A stretch of 64,000 bases of DNA from Flavilitoribacter nigricans DSM 23189 = NBRC 102662 (GTDB lineage: Bacteria > Bacteroidota > Bacteroidia > Chitinophagales > Saprospiraceae). Below are positions 45,446 to 54,560 of the stretch, piece after piece. Below the pieces are notes generated by a model. It saw only the letters and a list, made by a program, of their open reading frames with translations, was not told the origin of the DNA and did not search any database. The stretch spans positions 1 through 64,000 of the forward strand of contig NZ_PDUD01000038.1 of NCBI RefSeq assembly GCF_002646595.1, read 5' to 3'. The position numbers and the translations under genes are program-made. The number at the start of each line of letters is the position of its first letter. The stretch's first letter is position 1.

Positions 45446-47368
45446 TCAGTCCCGCCGGCTGGAAGTCGGGGAAGCTGCACTCGATTGTACGATCGGCAGA
45501 CGGATCTGCGTAGGATGGTCCGCCGAATGATGGATCGTATTGTGAGCGATCACGCCCTTGGATTCATCGTAATTATTGCCGCCCGTATTCAGGTTTCGCT
45601 CGAAACGCGGAAAATTACTACTGGAGATCTCGACGCGGATGCGGTGCCCCTTGGCAAAGTAATTGCTGGTCGACATCGGCGTCATTTCCAGTTTGTACAC
45701 TTCGCCGTCTTTCATAAAAACTTCCTGATCGTAGCCTTCGCGGTAGCGGGCCCGCTGGATGGTCTCATCCAGATTGTAGGCCGTTCCGTCGGGATAGACG
45801 TCAATAATCTTGATGGTGAAATCCGTGTCTTTGGCATCGGAAGAAACGTAGAGCGTGCTCTCAATGAATCCGCTCACCTCGATCCCTTCTTCGAGCGGCT
45901 CGCTGGTATAGACCAGGATATCGTGCCGGGTCTCCATGACCTGCTGATCAAAAGCACCGCCCTGGACGGCGTTGCCCGTGCAACAGACGTTACCGCCGTA
46001 AGACGGTACCGGATTCATGGGATCGTAGGCAAATTTATCCGGCTTGCTGCCTTTGGTAGGTTGCAGGCTCAGCCGGCCGTCACCGTAGAGGCTGTTGGCC
46101 TGGCCTCCGCTACTGAAATAATAGGTCGTCATCTTGGCCGATTCGGGCGGCCAGGTGTCCGCGTGTTGCCATTTATTGCTGCCCATGGTATAGTACTGCA
46201 CCTTGGGCGTTTCCTCCAGGAAACCGTTCTTCTCGCCCTTCAGCCAGTAGTCGAACCAGGCGTAGATCTGTTCGTCGTAATTGAGGCGGGCATCTCCCAC
46301 ACTGCGTTCGCCGACAATGGTATTTTCCGTAGCCCGCGTATACGCGCAGTGCAGCGTAGGCGCGATCACCAGGTACTGGTTGTTGGCCACTTCGGGATCC
46401 TTGGCATTATTGCGCACGTGGTTATAGAGTTCCAGGTTGGGACCGGTAGAGACATCGTACCAGGAAGCGAACCAGAAGCTGGGTACGCCGAAGGGCATAT
46501 CGTCGTGGTACAATCCTCCCTTGTACCAAGCCGGGTCGTTGGGTTTGCGGCGGATCATATCGAAATAGATGCCCTTGGAACCGTGCTGGTTCTTGATGAT
46601 GTCCTGCACGGGCAGGTGGGCCAGTCCTTCGGACCAGTCGACCCGCGGCATTTCCGGAGCCAGATCAAAGAAACGGGAGATCCGGATCAGGTCTTCCTGG
46701 GTAGCGCCTTCCGGAATGCGGGGCCGGAACTCATCGTTCTGTACGCCGTACAGCCAGGCGGTAAATAACATCTGCTGGGCACCGCCGCGGTACCAGTTGC
46801 CCTGTTCGTGGAAACGGCCTACGCGACCGACTCCGGCTCCGTAACCTTGCGGTACCATGGCCGCGTGGGCGGGATGATCGAGGGCCGCAACCGCCATCTG
46901 CCATTCGGCGGTGGAGGAGCACCCAAGCGTGGCGATCTTACCGTTGGACCATTCCTGGTTTTTCATCCAGCTGAACGCATCGTAGCCGTCCGTTGTGGGT
47001 GGCCCGAGGATGTCCCATTTGCCTTCCGAGAAATAGCGGCCCCGTTCGTTCTGTACCACATAGGCATATCCGCGCTTCACGGCCTCGATGGCGCGCTGGT
47101 AAGTGCGGGTCCGTTCTTCTCCGTCGCCCCAGGAATTGAAATTGTAAGGTGTTTTGGAAAAGATAATGGGTACGGGCTGGTCCGTTTTGGGCCGGTAGAT
47201 ATCCGTGGCCAGTCGGATCCCGTCGCGCATGGGCATCATGACCTTCTGATCGATAATAGCGATGGCCTCCAGTTGTTCGCGGATGTTGTCCTGTGCGCCG
47301 AGAAATACCTGACTGCTGAGCAGCAGGGTGAGTAGTAGGATAATTTGGCGATAGTTAGGCATTTTCAT
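45446..47368 (-). CDS. CocE/NonD family secreted hydrolase (X-Pro dipeptidyl-peptidase-like)
   Basis: This 640-aa serine hydrolase starts at [17 protein letters not shown] (47368; MPNYRQ at 47362 is equally possible). The frame continues upstream to 47488 but the added residues come from low-complexity repeats. The signal peptide ends near FLGAQ. The S15/CocE domain has [32 protein letters not shown], the nucleophile elbow [12 protein letters not shown] (Ser in GCSS), and a C-terminal jelly-roll domain ([38 protein letters not shown]). Family members cleave acyl esters, beta-lactam esters or X-Pro peptides; the substrate is unknown. It is probably periplasmic. Confidence 0.9.
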   Translation of the reverse strand: MKMPNYRQIILLLTLLLSSQVFLGAQDNIREQLEAIAIIDQKVMMPMRDGIRLATDIYRPKTDQPVPIIFSKTPYNFNSWGDGEERTRTYQRAIEAVKRGYAYVVQNERGRYFSEGKWDILGPPTTDGYDAFSWMKNQEWSNGKIATLGCSSTAEWQMAVAALDHPAHAAMVPQGYGAGVGRVGRFHEQGNWYRGGAQQMLFTAWLYGVQNDEFRPRIPEGATQEDLIRISRFFDLAPEMPRVDWSEGLAHLPVQDIIKNQHGSKGIYFDMIRRKPNDPAWYKGGLYHDDMPFGVPSFWFASWYDVSTGPNLELYNHVRNNAKDPEVANNQYLVIAPTLHCAYTRATENTIVGERSVGDARLNYDEQIYAWFDYWLKGEKNGFLEETPKVQYYTMGSNKWQHADTWPPESAKMTTYYFSSGGQANSLYGDGRLSLQPTKGSKPDKFAYDPMNPVPSYGGNVCCTGNAVQGGAFDQQVMETRHDILVYTSEPLEEGIEVSGFIESTLYVSSDAKDTDFTIKIIDVYPDGTAYNLDETIQRARYREGYDQEVFMKDGEVYKLEMTPMSTSNYFAKGHRIRVEISSSNFPRFERNLNTGGNNYDESKGVIAHNTIHHSADHPTQIRLPIVQSSAASPTSSRRD

Positions 47369-47374
47369 TGAAAT

Positions 47375-47432
47375 GTTTTGATGTTTTGACGTTTTGACGT
47401 GTGAAAGTGTTGATGTGTTAATGTGTTGGGGT
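47375..47432. repeat. Low-complexity intergenic repeat
   Basis: Short tandem text of GTTTTGATGTTTTGACGTTTT and GTGTGAAAGTGTTGATGTG type, closely resembling the repeats at 16893-17160. It occupies the gap between the SRPBCC and CocE-like genes. Confidence 0.6.
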
Positions 47433-47444
47433 GAAGTTTTGTGT

Positions 47445-47870
47445 TTATTCGCGGTTTTCGAAGGGAACGATGATACCTTTTTCAACATATTGCTTCAGCC
47501 CCTGCAGGAGGATTGCCCAGCAATAGGAAGAGCGACGAAAATGGTGGTTGCAGGCCGGCCAGTCTTTGTGCCAGAATTGGAGCTGCACTCCGGCTCCTGC
47601 CGGTTCCAGATCGAAACCGAAAGCAGTCGGATCCCAGTCTTCATCGGATCGGGTCATTTTGATGTGGAAAGCCCGGTCGGGCGTACACTTGATCACCTCA
47701 CCGTACCAATCGTATTCCGGAGTAAAGTAAAAATTGTATTCGGCTTCCGGTTGCGGTTTACCGCTACAGCGGAGCGGCCACCAATTGACCAGATGATCCG
47801 GGGAAGTGACGGCGTCGTATACAGCCGGTGCAGATGCTTCGATCCAAAGGTCGTGATAAATCGCATACAT
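47445..47870 (-). CDS. SRPBCC (START-like) domain protein
   Basis: This 141-aa protein starts at [20 protein letters not shown] (47870); an upstream in-frame start at 47906 gives 12 more residues. The helix-grip pattern of SRPBCC/AHSA1 proteins is clear: [22 protein letters not shown], then a beta-sheet ([17 protein letters not shown]), and a long C-terminal helix ([14 protein letters not shown]). It probably binds a hydrophobic ligand in its cavity. No partner regulator is adjacent. It is the most upstream gene of a minus-strand group with the CocE-like hydrolase. Confidence 0.85.
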   Translation of the reverse strand: MYAIYHDLWIEASAPAVYDAVTSPDHLVNWWPLRCSGKPQPEAEYNFYFTPEYDWYGEVIKCTPDRAFHIKMTRSDEDWDPTAFGFDLEPAGAGVQLQFWHKDWPACNHHFRRSSYCWAILLQGLKQYVEKGIIVPFENRE

Positions 47871-48260
47871 AACAGTAAATTTTGGTGATTTATAATTTTT
47901 CCTCACCTGCTGTATATCCGCAATTTAAGAATAATTCGGGTACCCTGGAAACCGGCTCTAAAGCCCCGTACCGCCTGGTCCGGGAGTGATCTAAATGCGA
48001 GATTGCGCCAAACTTTAACGTATTCCCGGGTATGAAATAAAGCATAAAAACAAACACGACGCTCCGTATTGAGGTATATAGAGAGACGAAAAAATATTCT
48101 GCAGAACTATTCCTTTCGTAAATACCGGAGACCGATAATGCTGCCGACCGGCTGTTTGGACGGGTTTGCCCGCACCATTTCTACCCGGTGACGTACTGTC
48201 GTCTGCTCCGGTTTTCCCGCCCCAATTGAAATACCCTTACTAATTTCAATTAAAATCTTT
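47871..48260. other. Divergent intergenic region
   Basis: This 390-bp region lies between the SRPBCC gene (-) and the ferritin-like gene (+). No ORF, terminator or convincing promoter is visible. Confidence 0.4.
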
Positions 48261-48743
48261 ATGAAAAACTTACAGGAGTTGTTCGTCCATGAGATCAAGG
48301 ACTTATACTCAGCTGAAAAACAGCTTATCGAAGCTTTACCGAAAATGGTAAAAACCGCCAGTGATTCCAAACTCAAAAAGGCATTTTCCCGCCATCTGGA
48401 TGAGACCAAACAGCAATTCGCTACCCTGAAAGATATCTGCGATCAGATGGATATCAATCCCGGCAATACGAAATGCGACGCCATGGAGGGACTGATCAAG
48501 GAGTGTGAAGGCCTGATCAGCGAAGATGCGAAAGCAGCCGTTAAGGATGCCGGTCTCATTGCGTGCGCTCAGCGTATCGAACACTATGAGATCTCCGGTT
48601 ACGGTACTTCCGTGCAATACGCCAAGACCCTGGGTCACGAAAAGATCGCGGTCATGCTGGACGAGATCCTCGATCAGGAAAGCAACTGCAACGAAGAACT
48701 GAACGATCTCGCAGTATACGGGATCAACAAAAAAGCAGTGTAA
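48261..48743 (+). CDS. YciE/DUF892 ferritin-like protein
   Basis: This 160-aa four-helix protein opens LQELFVHEIKDLYSAEKQLIEA, the DUF892/YciE signature with metal-ligand Glu and His positions (LFVHEIKDLYSAE; EHYEISGYGT; LDEILDQESNCNEEL). Relatives are induced by osmotic or oxidative stress and have diiron-like centres. The next gene, 77 bp downstream, is another four-helix stress protein. Confidence 0.92.
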   Translation: MKNLQELFVHEIKDLYSAEKQLIEALPKMVKTASDSKLKKAFSRHLDETKQQFATLKDICDQMDINPGNTKCDAMEGLIKECEGLISEDAKAAVKDAGLIACAQRIEHYEISGYGTSVQYAKTLGHEKIAVMLDEILDQESNCNEELNDLAVYGINKKAV

Positions 48744-48820
48744 TCCGTATTACGCTGCCATAAACCATCATTGAGAGCCCCATCAAATTCAACCATTCTT
48801 TAACCAAATAATTTTTTCCT

Positions 48821-49270
48821 ATGCAAAACCACAATGAGATCATCGAAGAACTCAATGATGTAATCGAAAAGAACCACGACGCCGTACGCGGCTACCGGAA
48901 AGCGGCCGAAAACGTTCGCGAAAGCCGGCTGATTAGTTTTTTCAATCATCAGGTCACCGAACGTGAAGGCTTCATCCGCGAATTGCAGAATGAAGTGAGA
49001 AACCTGGGCGGCACGCCCAAAGCGGAAGGTACCTTCAAAGGTACTATGCACCGCGCTTGGATCGACTTCAAAACGGCACTGTCCTTTGATAAGGAAGAGT
49101 CCGTCCTGGAAACCTGCATCACCGGTGAGAGAAACTGCATCAATGAGTATGATGACATTCTGGAAGAAAGTGGCCTGCCCGAATCAACCCGCAGCCTGCT
49201 GACCAGACAGAAAAACGCCGTACAGGCAGCACTCCGTCAGGTAGAGGCTAAAGAAGAATTCAGAGATTAG
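48821..49270 (+). CDS. PA2169-type four-helix-bundle protein (DUF2383)
   Basis: This 149-aa all-helical protein matches the PA2169/DUF2383 pattern: IIEELNDVIEKNHDAVRGYRKA, FFNHQVTEREGFIRELQNEV, LETCITGERNCINEYDDIL. Ferritin-like metal ligands (Glu and Glu-Arg pairs) are conserved. It pairs with the YciE-like gene, as often seen in stress-inducible clusters. Confidence 0.9.
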   Translation: MQNHNEIIEELNDVIEKNHDAVRGYRKAAENVRESRLISFFNHQVTEREGFIRELQNEVRNLGGTPKAEGTFKGTMHRAWIDFKTALSFDKEESVLETCITGERNCINEYDDILEESGLPESTRSLLTRQKNAVQAALRQVEAKEEFRD

Positions 49271-49535
49271 TCTCCTGGCCGGGAGGAAACCCATTAGTCT
49301 TCCCTAAACGATAAGGCAACTGAGGTTGCTTTTAGCCACGGACCGCACAAGCTTCCAAGCCGCCAAAAGGGTCTCACCTTTGCAGCAGGATATCGTGCCG
49401 GTTTGTGGCTAATTTATTTGCGGCCAGCGGAGACTTTTCTTTCCCCAAATATTACCGGAAGAGGTCGCCGCGGAAACTATTTTTCCGAAGCAGATGTTTT
49501 GCCACCAACCCTGGCCTTAAAACAAATCCTGCACT

Positions 49536-50348
49536 ATGCTCCTCAACGAATCCGGAAAACTGACCTTCTCCAAAGTTGCCGCTGATTACGATCGTTTCCG
49601 ACCGCTCTATCCACCGGAATTGATCTCCACTTATATTCGCGAAGCGCCGCTCTCCCCTACCGCCCGCATTCTGGAAGTCGGTTGCGGTACCGGGCAGCTC
49701 ACGCGGGCACTGGCTCCCCTGGGTGCCGCGCTGCACGCCGTCGACATCGGAGCGGACCTCATCCGGATCGCCCGGCAACACTGCCGGACTTTTCCTCACG
49801 TTTCCTTCGAACAGATCGCCTTCGAAGCGCTGCCGCTTCCGGAAACCGGATACGACTCCCTGGTATGTGCTACTTCCTTTCACTGGCTGGATCCGGCTAC
49901 CCGTTTCGAACGGGCAGCGGCTCTACTGCGGGCCGGCGGCACCCTGGCCATCATTAAAAATGTGAGCAAACACCGCGACCAGAATAATACCCTGCGCAAA
50001 ACACTGGATGATATCTACGACCGGGTCATCCCACCGGAGATCGGCCGACAGTACGTGTCGCTCGAATCCAAAAGTGGTAGCCTGGAAGATTCTTTTGCCG
50101 CATCGCCTCACTTCGGCCCCGTGCGGGCTTTCGCCTATCCACACACTCACCGACTGGCCGCTGCGGATTATATCCGGCTGATGGACACTTTTTCCTACCA
50201 GCACAATCTACCGACCGGCATTAAGGAACAGTTGTTTCGGGAAGTGGAATCAGCGATCAGGGATTTTGGCGGATCTATCGACTTACCCTACGAGGCCGTC
50301 CTGTTACTGGCCGGCAAAGCTCCCGGCTCAGCATCTCAAAAAAAATGA
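49536..50348 (+). CDS. SAM-dependent methyltransferase (class I)
   Basis: This 270-aa protein has the SAM-binding motif I ILEVGCGTGQLTRAL (residues ~45-59), motif II acid LHAVDIGADLI, and post-I SLVCATSFHWLDPATRF. It belongs to the Methyltransferase_11/25 group. The N-terminus KVAADYDRFRPLYPPELI is common in small-molecule methyltransferases. The substrate is unknown. Its stop codon lies within the terminator of the convergent PfpI gene. Confidence 0.9.
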   Translation: MLLNESGKLTFSKVAADYDRFRPLYPPELISTYIREAPLSPTARILEVGCGTGQLTRALAPLGAALHAVDIGADLIRIARQHCRTFPHVSFEQIAFEALPLPETGYDSLVCATSFHWLDPATRFERAAALLRAGGTLAIIKNVSKHRDQNNTLRKTLDDIYDRVIPPEIGRQYVSLESKSGSLEDSFAASPHFGPVRAFAYPHTHRLAAADYIRLMDTFSYQHNLPTGIKEQLFREVESAIRDFGGSIDLPYEAVLLLAGKAPGSASQKK

Positions 50349-50377
50349 CCTTCTCCAGGTTAAACCGGAAAAGGTCA
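50337..50377 (-). terminator. Terminator of the PfpI-like gene
   Basis: TGACCTTCTCC (50346-50356) pairs with GGAAAAGGTCA (50367-50377) with one mismatch. On the minus strand a run of T (50345-50337) follows. Confidence 0.65.
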
Positions 50378-50457
50378 AATGCTGAGAAAACAATACTAAA
50401 TTTAACAGCTTGGGGAATCAATTGCGATCAGATCGCAATGGTAGTGATCCACTCGGA

Positions 50458-51021
50458 TCAGGCTACCTGCCCGGCGTGTTTTCCTTCCGCCAGCTCTTCT
50501 ACTGCTTTGGAGCAGAAGGCATCCAGGTCTTCGGGTTTCCGGCTGGTGGTCAGTCCTTCGTCCACTACAACTTCCTGATCTACCCATTGTCCGCCGGCAT
50601 TTTCAATATCGGTTTTCAGACTGGGCCAGGAGGTCATTTTGCGGCCGCGAACGACACCTGCTTCCACGAGGATCCAGGGACCGTGGCAGATAGCAGCTAC
50701 CGGTTTGTGTTGTTCAAAGAAATCTTTAGTAAACTGCACGGCCTTTTTGTTGGTACGCAGGGTATCCGGGTTGTGGACACCTCCGGGCAGTACCAGCCCG
50801 TGATAATCGGAAGCTTTCACTTCATCGATCGATTTATCGACAGTAAACTGATCACCTTTTTCGGTATGATTATAACCTTGGATCTTTCCTTTTTTTAAAG
50901 AAATGAGTTCTACGGTCGCCCCGGCATCTTTCATTGCCGCCCAGGGCTTGGTGAATTCTACTTGTTCAAAACCGTCAGTTGCTAAAAATGCTACTTTTTT
51001 TCCTTCTAATTTGGTTGACAT
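50458..51021 (-). CDS. PfpI/YhbO-type DJ-1 family protein
   Basis: This 187-aa protein has the flavodoxin-like DJ-1/PfpI fold: VAFLATDGFEQVEFTKPW (with the catalytic-site Glu), HGLVLPGGVHNPDTLR and nucleophile elbow AAICHGPWILVEAG (Cys-His). Family relatives are stress-induced general stress proteins with reported deglycase or protease-like activity. It is a different subtype from the DJ-1 protein at 17180-17752. Monocistronic. Confidence 0.93.
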   Translation of the reverse strand: MSTKLEGKKVAFLATDGFEQVEFTKPWAAMKDAGATVELISLKKGKIQGYNHTEKGDQFTVDKSIDEVKASDYHGLVLPGGVHNPDTLRTNKKAVQFTKDFFEQHKPVAAICHGPWILVEAGVVRGRKMTSWPSLKTDIENAGGQWVDQEVVVDEGLTTSRKPEDLDAFCSKAVEELAEGKHAGQVA

Positions 51022-51333
51022 ACTAATGCTCTATTTTATAATTCTACAATTTGAAAATATGCGTCGATGGTTTCCGAATGGCACATCGGTCGACCCCAAA
51101 GGTCCACAATAAAACCTGGCGAATATCCCTGCCGCAGGCAGCGTATTCCACTCCATTCTTTTCCACACGCCATTCAGATATCGCGCATTGGATTTATTAA
51201 TAAAACCTATATATAAAGTGGTGTGTTCGTCGGAGAAAGGACCTTAACATTCCCGATCCCAATGATCTGTGCTGATCGAAGCAATTTGGGAATCCTGACG
51301 TTTATAAGCACGTCAGTACTAATCCACTTCGCG
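51022..51333. other. Intergenic region
   Basis: It lies between the PfpI gene start and the FAD oxidoreductase end. It has a 7-bp hairpin, CTGACGT...ACGTCAG (51295-51316), just past the oxidoreductase stop, without a T-run, and a small CTGCC/GGCAG stem near 51130. No ORF was seen. Confidence 0.45.
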
Positions 51334-52770
51334 TCAGGTAGAACTACGCGCCAGCCGCTTCAGAGCGCTTTGCGCCGCATGGTAACCACACATCCCGTGC
51401 ACGCCGCCGCCGGGAGGGGTGGATGCCGAGCAGATGAAGATCCGCGGATTGGGGGTGGTATAGGGATCGAAACGGGCTACCGGACGCGTAAACAGCTGGG
51501 TGATATCATTGCTGCCGCCGGAAATGGAACCGCCGAAATAATTTGGATTGTAGGAAGCCAGTTCCCGGGTATTGATCGTGTGGCGATCCAGGATGAGGTC
51601 CCGGAAGCCAGGAGCAAAACGCTCCACCTGCCGCTCGATGGCTTCGGTCATATCTACCGTGGACCCGAAAGGCACGTGGCAATAGGCGTATCCGGTGTGC
51701 TGGCCCTGCGGTGCCCGGAGCGGGTCAATCTGACTCTGCTGACACAGCAATACGAACGGTTGTTCGCTGTGCCGCCCCAGCCAGGCGTCGCGTTCACTGG
51801 TAGCGATCTCCGCCAGCGTACCGCCAAGATGCACAGTCGAAGCTTCCAGACAGCGTTTATCTTTCCAGGGGATAGGCCCGTCCAGTGCCCAGTCCAGTTT
51901 GAAGGACCCCGGACCATAATTGTATTTTTGTAAACGCCGGACATAAGCGGGCGGCAGTACGGGGCCGGCGATCTCCGCCAATTGCATGGGGTCCGTATCG
52001 AAAAGATAAACCCGGGCTTCCGGCAGATCTTCTAGTTCCCGGACCCAGCTCCCGGTGCGAATATCCCCTCCGAGATCGATCAGATAATCCGCCAGCGCCC
52101 GACTGATACGCGCCGAACCACCGGCGGCTACCGGCCACTCGACCACGTGGCCGCTCACAGCAAAAACGAGCCCGATCGCCGAGGTGAATACCTTGTCCAG
52201 GGGCAGTACACTGTGCGCCGCCAGCCCGGCGAAAAATCCCCGGGTGCGTTCTTCCCGAAACAGGTAGCGGGCCAGTTGTTCGGCGGGCCAGATGGCCTTC
52301 ATACCAAAGCGCGCCAGTTGCAGCGGGCTTTCGGGTAAGCCCAGAGGACCGAGAATATCCCGCAGCAGGCTATCGGGATCCCGCAAAAAGGGGCGCACCA
52401 GCTTTTCCCAGGCCTTCCCATCCGAACCGAGGTTATCCATCGTCCGGGCCAGATCCCGGTAAAAGAGGACCGCTGGCCCGTCGTCTACCGGATGCGCCAC
52501 GGAGGCTTCCGGGTAGATCCATTCCAAACCGTAATCCTCCAGCGGCAGACTGCTGAAGAAGGGAGACAATACGCCCAGCGGATGCACGGCCGAACAATAA
52601 TCGTGCTGAAATCCGGGGAGGGTCAGTTCCGCGGTGCGCGTACCACCACCGATCTGATCGGAAGCTTCCAGCACCAGTACTTTTTGCTGATTGCGGGCCA
52701 ACTCTACGGCCGCCGCCAGTCCGTTCGGTCCCGAACCGATAATCACCGCATCGTAGAGGGTATCATTCAT
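51334..52770 (-). CDS. FAD-dependent phytoene-dehydrogenase-like oxidoreductase
   Basis: This 478-aa flavoprotein opens with the dinucleotide motif DAVIIGSGPNGLAAAVELAR followed by VLVLEASDQIGGGTRTAEL, as in the carotenoid dehydrogenase/PYROXD2-like group. The C-terminus has the FAD-closing NPRIFICSASTPPGGGVHGMCGYHAA. The substrate is unknown; no crt genes are nearby, so carotenoid synthesis is not implied. Its ATG overlaps the sulfatase stop by 8 bp, so it is translationally coupled and last in the HEAT-MoxR-VWA run. Confidence 0.9.
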   Translation of the reverse strand: MNDTLYDAVIIGSGPNGLAAAVELARNQQKVLVLEASDQIGGGTRTAELTLPGFQHDYCSAVHPLGVLSPFFSSLPLEDYGLEWIYPEASVAHPVDDGPAVLFYRDLARTMDNLGSDGKAWEKLVRPFLRDPDSLLRDILGPLGLPESPLQLARFGMKAIWPAEQLARYLFREERTRGFFAGLAAHSVLPLDKVFTSAIGLVFAVSGHVVEWPVAAGGSARISRALADYLIDLGGDIRTGSWVRELEDLPEARVYLFDTDPMQLAEIAGPVLPPAYVRRLQKYNYGPGSFKLDWALDGPIPWKDKRCLEASTVHLGGTLAEIATSERDAWLGRHSEQPFVLLCQQSQIDPLRAPQGQHTGYAYCHVPFGSTVDMTEAIERQVERFAPGFRDLILDRHTINTRELASYNPNYFGGSISGGSNDITQLFTRPVARFDPYTTPNPRIFICSASTPPGGGVHGMCGYHAAQSALKRLARSST

Positions 52771-54532
52771 GTTCCAGTCGTTCCAGTTCCAGATAGAAGG
52801 GCGTCAGCAGTTTACCGCCCGGTGCGGTAAACCAGCCGTCGATCTTAAAATCGCCCGTTACGAGCGGGAGACTTTCGTAGACCAGTTCGTTCACCTCGCC
52901 ACCGGAATGCTCTTTGGTAAAAGTGCGGTTGCCGATACGAAGAATGAAGCGCCCCCGTTCCGGCAGGGTTTCAGTAAAATGTACTTTCGCCCGGTAGGCT
53001 CCCGCCCGGGCAACCGTGACATCCCAACTCACGTACACGTCCGGCTGGGCCCAGATGATCTGGAGGCCGCGGGCATCGTTGCGATTGAGCAGACTTGGAT
53101 TTTCGTGCGGGCTGCCGACCACGATCCGCGGTAGATCATTGATATGGGGGCTCGCCATGATATCTGCGTGCCAACGATCCAGTTCGGCTTTCAGCCAGCG
53201 GGCAATGACCGGCTTTTCTTCGACGATATTCCGGGCCTCGTAGGGATCTTCTTCCAGGTTGTAAAGCTCAAACTCACTGATGTCGGCATCTCCGCCGACA
53301 AACCCCATCAGTTTATAACCATCCCGGATGACGGCCATATTGCGGTACAATTCAGGATAAGAGCGTTGCCATTCGAAAAACAGGGATCGTTCGAGCGCGG
53401 GCGTTTCGGCGGATTGCAGGAAAGCAGACAGATTCCGTCCGTCCAGCGGGGTATTTTCCGGGAGATCCAGTTTACAGAGGGACGCCAAAGTGGGCAAGAC
53501 ATCGATGTGAGCCGCTGTCTGCTCCACGGTATTCACCTGCGCCATGCCCTCCGGCAGTCGCATGTAGAAGGGTACGTGAATGCCGCCCTCGCGCACGGTC
53601 CCTTTCGTTCCCCGGAAGCCGCCGACATAGCGATACTGCTGGGGACCGTTATCCGTCAGGAAGATCACAATGGTATTTTCGGCCAGATCGAGTTCCTCCA
53701 GGGCGTCCATCAGTCGTTGGATATTGTCATCGATATTGGTGACCATGGCGTATACGCCTCTGGCCGCTTCCTGGTGGTTGGCGGAAATATCGTGCACGTA
53801 CTCTCCCTTATTCCGGAAGACCTCGGGATCAATTTCCATATCCTTATAGCGATCGTAATATTCTTGCGGCACCTGCAGGGGCGTATGCGGTGCATTGAAC
53901 GCCAGATAGGCCAGGAAAGGGCCGTCCCGGTGCGCCTGCATAAATTGGATCGCTTCGTCCGTAAAGACATCGGAACAATAACCTTTGGTTGGATATTTTT
54001 CACTGTTCTTCCACAGGATGGGATCAAAGTAAGCACTGTCCCGACGGTGGTAATTCGGCACATCCCCTACCTGGGCCAAACCACCCGACTGGTGCCAGAC
54101 GGAAGTCATAAAACCCTGATCGTGGGGACGGGAAGGGTAATTGTCTCCGAGGTGCCACTTCCCAAAATGCCCCGTGGCGTAACCCGCATCGCGGAAGATC
54201 TCGGCCATGGTGTTTTCTTCCGGAGCCATGATCGCGCCGCCGCAGTAGGTATCGAAAATGCCGGTGCGAATGTTGTACCGGCCGGTCATCAGGCTCGAAC
54301 GGGTAGGTGCGCAAACCGGGCTCACGTAGAAATTGGTGAAACGGACACTTTCGGCGGCAAGTTTATCCAGGGCCGGTGTATGGATCTGCGGATTACCGTG
54401 GTACGCCAGGTCTCCGTATCCCTGATCATCCGTCATGATCAACAGGATATTGGGCGGTGCGCTTTGGGAAAACAGATTAATGATGCCAAGGGCAAAAAAG
54501 AGGGTCAGGCAAAAGGTGCGATTGGAAGTCAT
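52763..54532 (-). CDS. Secreted arylsulfatase with C-terminal extra domain
   Basis: This 589-aa protein starts at MTSNRTFCLTLFFALG (54532); the frame opens at 54571 but that leader is unlikely. The signal peptide ends near LFSQS. The S1 sulfatase core has NILLIMTDDQGYGD metal ligands and the formylglycine motif CAPTRSSLMTG (C74; Thr in place of Ser after Pro is allowed in the CxPxR rule), FGKWHLGD, and FLTDNGPQQ. Residues ~450-589 extend beyond the core as a beta-rich domain (YVSWDVTVARAGAYRAKVHF). It lies 28 bp after the VWA/metallopeptidase gene and overlaps the next gene, placing it in the same operon. Confidence 0.92.
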   Translation of the reverse strand: MTSNRTFCLTLFFALGIINLFSQSAPPNILLIMTDDQGYGDLAYHGNPQIHTPALDKLAAESVRFTNFYVSPVCAPTRSSLMTGRYNIRTGIFDTYCGGAIMAPEENTMAEIFRDAGYATGHFGKWHLGDNYPSRPHDQGFMTSVWHQSGGLAQVGDVPNYHRRDSAYFDPILWKNSEKYPTKGYCSDVFTDEAIQFMQAHRDGPFLAYLAFNAPHTPLQVPQEYYDRYKDMEIDPEVFRNKGEYVHDISANHQEAARGVYAMVTNIDDNIQRLMDALEELDLAENTIVIFLTDNGPQQYRYVGGFRGTKGTVREGGIHVPFYMRLPEGMAQVNTVEQTAAHIDVLPTLASLCKLDLPENTPLDGRNLSAFLQSAETPALERSLFFEWQRSYPELYRNMAVIRDGYKLMGFVGGDADISEFELYNLEEDPYEARNIVEEKPVIARWLKAELDRWHADIMASPHINDLPRIVVGSPHENPSLLNRNDARGLQIIWAQPDVYVSWDVTVARAGAYRAKVHFTETLPERGRFILRIGNRTFTKEHSGGEVNELVYESLPLVTGDFKIDGWFTAPGGKLLTPFYLELERLEHE

Positions 54533-54560
54533 GTAAGGAAATTTGATGCCTAAAATAACA

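Noticed and set aside
45320-46768. 482-codon forward ORF, including the Met/Ala-rich translation of the hexanucleotide repeat
   Set aside because: It is antisense to the CocE-like hydrolase; the repeat translation is low-complexity and not a credible protein.
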